Positions 41,970 through 49,961 of a stretch of 64,000 nucleotides of DNA are shown here, piece by piece (positions within the stretch are counted from its first letter, which is position 1; every line of letters begins with the position of its first letter). The notes under the pieces were generated by a model that was not told where the DNA came from, did not search any database, and worked only from the letters and a program-made list of their open reading frames with translations. The DNA is from Chloracidobacterium sp. (GTDB taxonomy: Bacteria; Acidobacteriota; Blastocatellia; Pyrinomonadales; Pyrinomonadaceae), in assembly GCA_016715795.1 (NCBI GenBank), contig JADJXP010000002.1:1-64000 (forward strand), in the 5' to 3' direction. The position numbers were made by a program, and so were the translations under genes.

Positions 41970-42449
41970 TCACCTACTCAATCGATCTTGACCCTTGTGG
42001 TCAAGCCATAATTCGACGTTGCCGTCTCTGGATATGCGGGCAATGAAAGGACGCGGCTGGGTCGTCAACATCTTTGCGATGCGATCCAAGGCTTTGCTGA
42101 AAGCCTCTATCTGTTCAGCACTCGTTATGTTGGCGCTCGTGAAGAAAAAAGCTGCGACACGCGCGTTCAACAGGGCCCTTTGTTCGAGCGGGTTTCGTTT
42201 GATGGCACGGTCGCTGCTTACAATGATCCAGCTTTTCGAGCCGCACGCGGCTATCCCATCCGGGTCGGGAGTTGTCGGATCAAAGTGGTCGTCGTGACGC
42301 TCGACATTTAGCCCGAGCGCGGCTAGACCATCTGCGAGAACGTGCTTGCCGGAGGACCTGTCAACAAAGAAAACGCTTTCCTCAAGCTGCTTTTTGTAAA
42401 GCTCCTTCGTAGCGGAGAGCTTCTTTGATCTGCGCTTCTTCGATGCCAT
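41970..42449 (-). CDS. VapC45-like PIN-domain toxin
   Basis: A 159-residue protein (from ATG 42449). VFFVDRSSGKHVLADGLAALG carries the first acidic residue of a PIN nuclease, DPDGIAACGSKSWIIVSSDRAIKRNP the second acidic cluster, and AAFFFTSANITSAEQIEAF the closing strands, in the pattern of the PIN-like VapC45 group rather than classical VapC. The partner lies upstream and shares 68 bases with it. These toxins cleave RNA; the target here is unknown. A longer start at 42488 and no start nearer the PIN domain were seen. Confidence 0.75.
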   Translation of the reverse strand: MASKKRRSKKLSATKELYKKQLEESVFFVDRSSGKHVLADGLAALGLNVERHDDHFDPTTPDPDGIAACGSKSWIIVSSDRAIKRNPLEQRALLNARVAAFFFTSANITSAEQIEAFSKALDRIAKMLTTQPRPFIARISRDGNVELWLDHKGQDRLSR

Positions 42450-43197
42450 AGTCGCGGGCAATGGGCCCCGTCTTTTCGCCGGCCGCAAATCGTCCGGCGA
42501 TCACGTTGGTCGGGATACCAGTGCCCGCCAATGTCGGTCTTCCGAATGAGATAAGGGGGTCGATGACAATCGACTTTGGCTGACTCTCGAGTATATCTGG
42601 GCCACGTTTCTTGTCGTCGGTCGAGAAAAGTATCTCGGATGAGAAAGGATAAAGACGGAAAGGTGCAAGATCGACGTCACGGTCGATCCGGTGCAGATAT
42701 TGTCTTACCGCCTCTTCGATAACGATTTGACCTCGCTGCGACGTGCAGATCAAGTCACCGGCCTCTTTGATGAACAGCTCAAATCGGTCGGTCCAGAATT
42801 CTAAGGTAGCGAGCGGATTCCTCTGATCGGGGAATGTGGCTTCAAGATACTTGAGTGTCGTACGCACTTTTGGAAACCGCACGTTATGTATTCGCCGAAT
42901 ACCGAGCAATACATGAACCTCTACGAGGTTAAAGAATGACAAAAGTGGCTTGTCCGCATCGGGCAGGTTTATCGCCGGTTCCCAGAATTTCTCCGTACCG
43001 TCGTCCAGTCGATACGTGCGCCCACGCACCCAAGAGGTCAGGGTCGCAATATTGACCTTGAGATACTTCGCCGTCTCCTGCAATCCATACAACGGCACCT
43101 CGCGCGGGTCGCTACCGTAAACTTGTCTGATTTTTTCGTTGTAGATTCTGTTTTTGTCCACCACCCTGACCGTCCTCCTTTGCGGGATATTGGTCAT
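42382..43197 (-). CDS. DUF433-containing antitoxin (VapB45-like) with N-terminal HTH
   Basis: A 271-residue DNA-binding antitoxin. Residues about 30-75 (VPLYGLQETAKYLKVNIATLTSWVRG) form a MerR-like helix-turn-helix. The C-terminus (IVIDPLISFGRPTLAGTGIPTNVIAGRF, then GIEEAQIKEALRYE) is the DUF433 domain known from VapB45-type antitoxins. It overlaps the toxin gene, fitting a co-translated TA pair. Autoregulation through the HTH is inferred; no operator was recognised in the 85 bases upstream. Confidence 0.8.
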   Translation of the reverse strand: MTNIPQRRTVRVVDKNRIYNEKIRQVYGSDPREVPLYGLQETAKYLKVNIATLTSWVRGRTYRLDDGTEKFWEPAINLPDADKPLLSFFNLVEVHVLLGIRRIHNVRFPKVRTTLKYLEATFPDQRNPLATLEFWTDRFELFIKEAGDLICTSQRGQIVIEEAVRQYLHRIDRDVDLAPFRLYPFSSEILFSTDDKKRGPDILESQPKSIVIDPLISFGRPTLAGTGIPTNVIAGRFAAGEKTGPIARDYGIEEAQIKEALRYEGALQKAA

Positions 43198-43282
43198 ATC
43201 AGATTGTAACCTAACTTGCCTCGATAACTTCCATCTTCGTCACTGAGTTCGTGAGTTGCGAGTCGTAACGATATAGAAATCC

Positions 43283-43651
43283 TCAATCTGAGAGGCTCAT
43301 AGCAAATCTATTCAGGTTGAAAAAACCGCCAGTCTTCGACAGGACAATTCCATATTGCCCTGAGTCTTCCTCCCGCATGAATATGTGCCAATAGTTCTCC
43401 CGTTCTCGATATTGATCTGTTGTATTTAACTCCGGAAGGATGCCCTCCATTTCCGTCGCGGGCACTACAAAAGCAATATCGAGATCCGTGCAGCCGAGGA
43501 TCGCTCCAACAAAGATGTCTTTAACAATAGAGTCAAAAAGATCGTATGTCTTAGTGATCTCCCAGACAAAATCCCGCTGAAATTCTGGGAGAACAACCTT
43601 CTTGTCCACGATATCCTGAATAAGCTGCTGAACGGATTGAGTTCTTTCCAT
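43283..43651 (-). pseudogene. Chimeric remnant beginning with a DUF262 (GmrSD-type) N-terminus
   Basis: A 122-residue open frame. The first 47 residues (QSVQQLIQDIVDKKVVLPEFQRDFVW, then KTYDLFDSIVKDIFVGAI) match the start of DUF262 proteins, the GTP/NTP-dependent nuclease part of GmrSD-like type IV restriction systems. The family continues for several hundred residues, but here the sequence switches to DLDIAFVVPATEMEGILPELN and ends YWHIFMREEDSGQYG, then GGFFNLNRFAMSL, like the C-terminus of some other enzyme. A deletion that fused two genes is the simplest reading. The frame may still be expressed. Confidence 0.5.
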
Positions 43652-43801
43652 ACGAATATAAAGTTAGGCGACAGAGCCGGTGCCGACAACCTCCACTCTC
43701 CGCACTGAAAACGGAGACCTGATGTACGAATGGCGTTATGTTAGCAGACTTTGCCAAAACATGGTGAAGAAGATTAACGAATCAGTGGATAGGAACCCCG
43801 T

Positions 43802-44461
43802 CTATAATCCCGCACCTCGACCAACGCAGACGCGGTACAGCCGCTCAGTAAATCCGCCTTCTTGGACGAAGGCTTTTTCGAGGGAGGCGATCTGGCGGTT
43901 GAGGAGGCTGCAGGCGACGGTGATCAGGGCGAGGGCGCCGTTGGCGGCGATCTCGGGGTAAGAGGGACTAAGAGTGGACGGGGTGGACGTTGTGGACTGG
44001 GTGGACGGTTGTGAGGTGGCCAGTCCACTCTGTCCATCTTGTCCACTATGTCCACACGACCCTCTCTTGACCTCAACCACCCATTCCGCCACCTCATCCG
44101 CCGTCTTAGGCCGCCGGTCGATCAATGCCGCCCGCCGAGCGTCGTTCTGCGGCCACTCGGGCAGCGAGCGTTGACGCAGGAAATCCTCATAGTCGAGCTT
44201 TAGTTCCTCGATGCTCGCGCGGGCGACGCTGGTTAGTTTTAGCTCGAACTTTTTCGACGTGCCGCTTGCTTGGCTGCCCTCGGCGATGTTCTGGACGCCG
44301 CTGCGCGCCGCTTGGACCATTTGGTCGTGCGCGCGGCTGCGCGTGTCAATGTAGCGGTCGCAGAACCGCACGGTCACGTCATACACGAGCTGCGCAACCT
44401 GAAAGCCCTTGAGCCTACGGTAACCGCCGTGCTTTGGTATCAGCTTTTCCGGCTCGGCCAT
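43802..44461 (-). CDS. Four helix bundle suffix-domain protein with a repeat-encoded linker
   Basis: A 219-residue protein (from ATG 44461; ATG 44470 and TTG 44488 are also in frame). The N-terminal half (KHGGYRRLKGFQVAQLVYDVTVRFCDRY, then DQMVQAARSGVQNIAEGSQASGTSKK) is the four-helix-bundle suffix family, related to S23-type bundles. The C-terminal helix (ALALITVACSLLNRQIASLEKAF) completes it. Between them a Ser/Thr/Gln-rich stretch (about residues 145-172) is encoded by an inverted tandem array of GTGGAC and GTCCAC units. The role of the family is unknown; stand-alone members often sit among accessory genes. Confidence 0.75.
   Translation of the reverse strand: MAEPEKLIPKHGGYRRLKGFQVAQLVYDVTVRFCDRYIDTRSRAHDQMVQAARSGVQNIAEGSQASGTSKKFELKLTSVARASIEELKLDYEDFLRQRSLPEWPQNDARRAALIDRRPKTADEVAEWVVEVKRGSCGHSGQDGQSGLATSQPSTQSTTSTPSTLSPSYPEIAANGALALITVACSLLNRQIASLEKAFVQEGGFTERLYRVCVGRGAGL
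43973..44056. repeat. Inverted tandem array of GTGGAC/GTCCAC units inside a gene
   Basis: About four copies of GTGGAC at roughly 9-base spacing (43973-44015) are followed by about four copies of the complement TCCAC (44033-44056). The whole block can fold back on itself and lies within the reading frame of the four-helix-suffix gene. Confidence 0.75.
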
Positions 44462-44513
44462 GCCCCGCATTATTACACGAAAACGCAATTCCGCCGCATC
44501 CGTTGGAGCAGGA

Positions 44514-44828
44514 TCAGGCCTTTTGGAGTGAGGGCGCTCGGCGGATGGTTTTTAGGATGTCGGACTCTTTGGTTTCGGCCTGCTGCAGGTCATAGACCAT
44601 TTGCAGATTGAGCCAGAATCCGGGCGACATATCGAAGAATTTCGCCAGCCGCAATGCAGTGCTGGGCGTGAGGCCGCGTTTGCCGCCTATGATCTCATTG
44701 ACGCGTTGGAATGGGACACGGATGGCGTCGGCGAGTGCCTGCTGCGTTATTCCCATCGGGGCAAGAAATTCCTCTCTCAGCATCTCTCCCGGATGCGTCA
44801 CGCGACGATTCTTTGGAACTCTGATCAT
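44514..44828 (-). CDS. higA: HigA-family antitoxin (module 2)
   Basis: A 104-residue XRE-type antitoxin. It begins RRVTHPGEMLREEFLAPMGI and has the HTH TQQALADAIRVPFQRVNEIIGG, then LTPSTALRLAKFFDMSPGFWLNLQ, the closing HigA motif. It lies 13 bases downstream of its toxin. It differs strongly from the HigA of module 1, so the two modules probably do not result from a recent local duplication. Confidence 0.93.
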   Translation of the reverse strand: MIRVPKNRRVTHPGEMLREEFLAPMGITQQALADAIRVPFQRVNEIIGGKRGLTPSTALRLAKFFDMSPGFWLNLQMVYDLQQAETKESDILKTIRRAPSLQKA

Positions 44829-44841
44829 TATTTCGTCCTCT

Positions 44842-45135
44842 CTAGTGATAATCTGCGATCTCTACGGCAATAGCTTCTCCCTCATCCCATTGGAAGCAAA
44901 TTCGGTACTGGTCGTTGATCCGAATGCTGTATTGCCCGCGACGGTCGCCGCGTAGTGCTTCGAGCCGGTTGCCCGGCGGCACTTTCAGATCGTCCAACGC
45001 GACGGCGACGTTGATCTGGTCGAGCTTTCGACCGGCCAGTTTCCACAGGTCACGCGGCAGTGCCCGTCTCGCCTCCGCCGAGTTTCGCCCGTCAAAAATA
45101 TCTTCCGTCGCTCTGTCGGCAAACGACCTTATCAT
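44842..45135 (-). CDS. higB: HigB/RelE-type toxin (module 2)
   Basis: A 97-residue RelE-superfamily mRNA interferase. MIRSFADRATEDIFDGRNSAEA is the typical start of this HigB branch. KLDQINVAVALDDLKVPPGNRLEAL and YSIRINDQYRICFQW carry the conserved basic residues, and AVEIADYH ends the protein. The ATG lies 9 bases after the likely -10 box, so the mRNA should be nearly leaderless, as in module 1. Confidence 0.92.
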   Translation of the reverse strand: MIRSFADRATEDIFDGRNSAEARRALPRDLWKLAGRKLDQINVAVALDDLKVPPGNRLEALRGDRRGQYSIRINDQYRICFQWDEGEAIAVEIADYH

Positions 45136-45141
45136 CCGCCA

Positions 45142-45174
45142 AGCATATTAGCACGGATAGTATGCTATTTGCAA
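45142..45174 (-). promoter_or_regulatory. higBA-2 promoter and inverted-repeat operator
   Basis: On the minus strand TTGCAA (45174-45169) is followed after 18 bases by TAATAT (45150-45145). An inverted repeat, AGCATATTA (45142-45150) with TAGTATGCT (45158-45166), has one mismatch and a 7-base centre, and covers the -10 and most of the spacer. The boxes are weaker than in module 1. Confidence 0.55.
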
Positions 45175-45177
45175 ACT

Positions 45178-45579
45178 TTATCTCGCACCTCTGCTCACGG
45201 CGACAGTTTGAGTCAGATCCAAGTGGAGGACCTTGTCATTGTCCATAGTGGCGGCGTGGAAGAGGATTGTGCGGTCGGTGCGGATGCGGAAGTGGCGGCA
45301 GAAGGCGGCGGCGTTTATGCGGCGGTATTTGCCGCGGCCTGCGTGATCGACGAGGCGAAAGGTGTTTGCGGCGTCGGGGTTGCCGGGCTTGATGCCGATC
45401 GTGCGGCGGGCGGCGTCATAGAGCAGTTCGACGTGCTTTGGGTGTCCCAATGCCGCGTGGGCCTTTGCGTTTAGGTAAAAGGTCGCATCGGGGCGCATCG
45501 TCACGCGCACTTCGTTCTCGGCCGCCTTGTATCCAAAAGGCCGGCCCGGAAATGTCGCCCATTCCATCTGTGTCTGCAT
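45178..45579 (-). CDS. Conserved-looking hypothetical protein
   Basis: A 133-residue protein, probably cytoplasmic. The sequence has FPGRPFGYKAAENEVRVTMRPDATFYLN, LYDAARRTIGIKPG and GRGKYRRINAAAFCRHFRI, ordered like a compact domain. I know no function. It lies just upstream of higBA-2 in the same direction, with its stop close to the operator. The next gene to the right is dnaK, so it marks the end of the accessory segment. Confidence 0.6.
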   Translation of the reverse strand: MQTQMEWATFPGRPFGYKAAENEVRVTMRPDATFYLNAKAHAALGHPKHVELLYDAARRTIGIKPGNPDAANTFRLVDHAGRGKYRRINAAAFCRHFRIRTDRTILFHAATMDNDKVLHLDLTQTVAVSRGAR

Positions 45580-46237
45580 AGTGTTGGTAGTTTCTCCTTG
45601 TGTGTATTTGCGTGAAACACACTAGCATAGATGCAACAGGCTCGTCAAGTGGTTGGGTTTCAATTCCCAAACGGGGATCAATTTAGTAGCCTCGGAAGCA
45701 TCCCGACGTTGCGAGCGTCGATAGGAATCGTCCCTGTAGGGGACATATTGTTCGTCCCCTTCAGGGACGGTGCGGCTATCCGATCTGCATCGTCGGGTGT
45801 TACCCGACGCTATTAAATTTGTCCCCTTCGGGGACAGGCTGGAACGAACATTAACGATGACGATCCGCCGCTCGTGTTATCCCTGACGACGCGGTTAACA
45901 CGACAAGGACCGAAAAGTTTGACCACGGCAACGCCGCCTAAATGACATCGGCGACAATAGGTGTTACCGGAACGAGACGCGTATGAAAAAGGGCTGAAAA
46001 GTGTCGATACAAACCTGTAAAAATGCCGATACAAACCGCAAAAGTGTCGATACAACTTGGCTGGCTTATTCGTGCATTCGTGGCAATCGCCGGTCTGGAA
46101 AGGATAGCCACGAATGCACGAATAAATCAAGATCAAGAGGATACTTGAGACTTGACAATAACACACTCAACTATTATCATTCATTAGTGCTCAAGTTAGA
46201 TCTGTGAGCAGGCAATTATAGTTTTGGAGAGTGATAT
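45580..46237. repeat. Repeat-filled non-coding stretch before dnaK
   Basis: About 650 bases with no credible gene. It holds four nested small palindromes of GTCCC/GGGAC and CGTCGGGT/ACCCGACG type (45730-45744, 45754-45768, 45791-45809, 45821-45835). Three tandem copies of GTGTCGATACAAACC type follow at 46001-46055 with a period near 21. A perfect 19-base inverted repeat, TTATTCGTGCATTCGTGGC, has arms at 46066-46084 and 46107-46125. The dnaK promoter lies at its right end. Confidence 0.7.
46151..46180 (+). promoter_or_regulatory. dnaK operon promoter overlapped by a HAIR-like HspR site
   Basis: TTGACA (46152-46157) and TATCAT (46175-46180) are 17 bases apart. CTTGACA-N7-ACTCAAC at 46151-46171 matches the HAIR consensus CTTGAGT-N7-ACTCAAG in 11 of 14 positions and covers the -35 box and most of the spacer. 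Extra half-sites, CTTGAG (46144) and GCTCAAG (46189), lie on either side. The HspR-type gene is the third gene of the operon. Confidence 0.75.
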
Positions 46238-48184
<1,947 letters not shown>

Positions 48185-48203
48185 CAATCTAGCGACAAGT
48201 GAC

Positions 48204-48245
48204 GAGGGACAAGTGGTCGGGTTGCTCTCTCGTCCCTTGTCCCTC
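48204..48245. repeat. Inverted repeat between dnaK and dnaJ
   Basis: GAGGGACAAG (48204-48213) pairs perfectly with CTTGTCCCTC (48236-48245) around 22 bases. Further GACAAGTG/ACTTGTC copies extend it. It might attenuate transcription into dnaJ; there is no T-run. Confidence 0.6.
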
Positions 48246-48269
48246 TAAACTTGTCCCTAATTTTCCTGC

Positions 48270-49433
48270 ATGGCCAAAAAGGACTACTACAAAATTCTCG
48301 GCATCAAAAAGGATGCCAAGGCCGACGAGATCAAGAAGGCCTATCGCCGTCTCGCGCGAAAACATCACCCTGACGTAAATCCGGGTGACAAGGCAGCAGA
48401 GGATACGTTCAAGGACGTGCAGGAGGCTTACGACATTCTCTCGGACGAGAAGAAGCGTAAGGTCTTTGACCGGTTTGGTTACTACGCCGACAACCTCGAT
48501 CCCGACTCGCCCTTCGCGACCAGTGCTGGTGCGAGAACCGCCGGTTCGCCGGGGTTCGATTTCTCAGGATTCACCTGGGACACTAGTTCGACCGGGGCGA
48601 CCGGCGGATCGAGCTTTCGCGATATCTTTTCCGACCTGTTTGGGGGCGGGGCGAAACCAACCCAGCCCGAGCCACCGCGGCCGATGCCTAAGAAGGGCCG
48701 CGACATCGAAATGCCTCTGGCATTGAGTTTTGAAGAGGCGTTCACCGGCCTGACGCGCAATCTTACAGTCAATCGTTCCGAACAATGCTCACGTTGCCAG
48801 GGTGCGGGCGACACCGGCGGCCCGGTCGTCCAGTGTTCGACTTGTAAAGGCACCGGGCAGGTGATGCGGACGGGCGGGCGCCTTCAGTTCTCGGGCCAAT
48901 GCACCGACTGCAATGGCACCGGCCGCCGCCGGGAGCCATGTAGCCTCTGCCACGGCAAAGGCACGACGCCAAAGGCCGAACAGGTCAAGGTCAAAATACC
49001 CGCAGGCGTCGATACCGGCTCACGCGTCCGCGTGCCTAAAAAAGGCCACGGCGGCCGCCTCGGCGCCGAACCAGGCGACCTTTACATCCTCACGAACGTT
49101 GGCAAACATCCGTTCCTGACGCGAAAGGGCGATAACGTCTACGTGACCGTCCCGATCACGGTCCCCGAGGCCGCTCTTGGCACCAAGAGCGAAGTGCCGA
49201 CGGTTGAGGGCCGTGCGCATCTAAAAATCCCGGCTGGAACTGAGTCGGGCCAGAAATTCCGCCTGCGCGAACGCGGTTTCCCAAGCCTGAGAAACCCGCA
49301 ATTACGCGGCGATCAGTTTGTTGAAGTAAAGATCACGTTGCCGAAGGTGCTTTCCGAGGAAACAAAGGAGCTATTGCGACAATTTGAAAAGCTAAATCCT
49401 GAGAACCCTCGCAAGACGATGGGACTGGAATAA
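48270..49433 (+). CDS. dnaJ: Co-chaperone DnaJ
   Basis: Stimulates DnaK ATPase and delivers clients. The J domain (residues 1-70) has HPD (KHHPDVNPGD). A G/F-rich linker follows, then the zinc domain with four CxxCxGxG units (CSRCQGAG, CSTCKGTG, CTDCNGTG, CSLCHGKG), and the C-terminal client-binding domains (IPAGVDTGSRVRVP, ALGTKSEVPTVEG). The 387 residues are normal. It is separated from dnaK by a repeat-rich gap of 85 bases. Confidence 0.96.
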   Translation: MAKKDYYKILGIKKDAKADEIKKAYRRLARKHHPDVNPGDKAAEDTFKDVQEAYDILSDEKKRKVFDRFGYYADNLDPDSPFATSAGARTAGSPGFDFSGFTWDTSSTGATGGSSFRDIFSDLFGGGAKPTQPEPPRPMPKKGRDIEMPLALSFEEAFTGLTRNLTVNRSEQCSRCQGAGDTGGPVVQCSTCKGTGQVMRTGGRLQFSGQCTDCNGTGRRREPCSLCHGKGTTPKAEQVKVKIPAGVDTGSRVRVPKKGHGGRLGAEPGDLYILTNVGKHPFLTRKGDNVYVTVPITVPEAALGTKSEVPTVEGRAHLKIPAGTESGQKFRLRERGFPSLRNPQLRGDQFVEVKITLPKVLSEETKELLRQFEKLNPENPRKTMGLE

Positions 49434-49434
49434 G

Positions 49435-49465
49435 TCAGAACACCTGCGGTAGCGGGTGGTTCTGA
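49435..49465. repeat. REP-like palindromic unit, family A, between dnaJ and hspR
   Basis: TCAGAACACCTGCGGTAGCG and the following GGTGGTTCTGA form a near-palindrome that ends 4 bases before the hspR ATG. It matches the unit upstream of ileS and is related to the doublet inside the RluD-type gene. Confidence 0.7.
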
Positions 49466-49469
49466 ACGG

Positions 49470-49874
49470 ATGATGAAGAAAAAGCCCCGCACATACACCA
49501 TCAGCGCCGTCGCGGAAATGTACGAGATACATCCGCAGACGCTGAGACTGTATGAACGCGAAGGCCTGCTAAAACCGTCACGTTCGATTGGCAATACGCG
49601 GCTTTACGAGGATGCCGACGTCGAACGTCTCGAAGTGATCCTTTCTCTCACCCGCGATCTGGGCGTCAACCTGGCCGGCGTTGAGATAATCCTCAACATG
49701 CGTGAAAAGATGGATCAGATGCAGCGCGAATTTGAGCAGTTCTTTGAATACCTCAAAGCTCACGCCAGCGAATTCTCCCGCCAGACCGAAACATTCTCGG
49801 CAAGCTCTGCCCTCATTCCCGTCTCTCGATTGCGAGTAACCCGATTTCGCGGTCACGGCATCGATGACGAATGA
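49470..49874 (+). CDS. hspR: HspR-type MerR-family heat-shock repressor
   Basis: Represses the dnaK operon in the absence of stress, with DnaK as a co-repressor in Actinobacteria. The MerR HTH reads YTISAVAEMYEIHPQTLRLYEREGLLKPSR, then NTRLYEDADVERLEVI. The dimerisation coiled coil is LNMREKMDQMQREFEQFFEYL. The 134 residues match HspR. The position after dnaK-dnaJ and the HAIR-like site at 46151 support this over other MerR proteins. ATG 49470 follows a palindromic repeat; ATG 49473 is possible. Confidence 0.88.
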   Translation: MMKKKPRTYTISAVAEMYEIHPQTLRLYEREGLLKPSRSIGNTRLYEDADVERLEVILSLTRDLGVNLAGVEIILNMREKMDQMQREFEQFFEYLKAHASEFSRQTETFSASSALIPVSRLRVTRFRGHGIDDE

Positions 49875-49961
49875 TCCTAAACATTTGCATTCTCGTTGCT
49901 TTCGCGTTCGTTCTGGGATAGGATTTCTAGAAACTAGCCCGTTCTATCTAAGGAGAATTCA

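Noticed and set aside
43205..43740. GTTAGGC-like core sites around the DUF262 remnant suggesting integron attC sites
   Set aside because: No pairing R''/L'' arms in the right orientation and no integrase gene.
45648..45690. Sequence starting GTTTCAATTCCCAAACGGGG that looks like a CRISPR repeat
   Set aside because: Only one copy; no regular spacing of repeats and no cas genes in the window.
45813..46166. 117-residue open frame on the minus strand upstream of dnaK
   Set aside because: It translates dispersed repeats (GGGAC palindromes, tandem and inverted repeats), is cysteine-rich without pattern, and opposes the dnaK promoter region.
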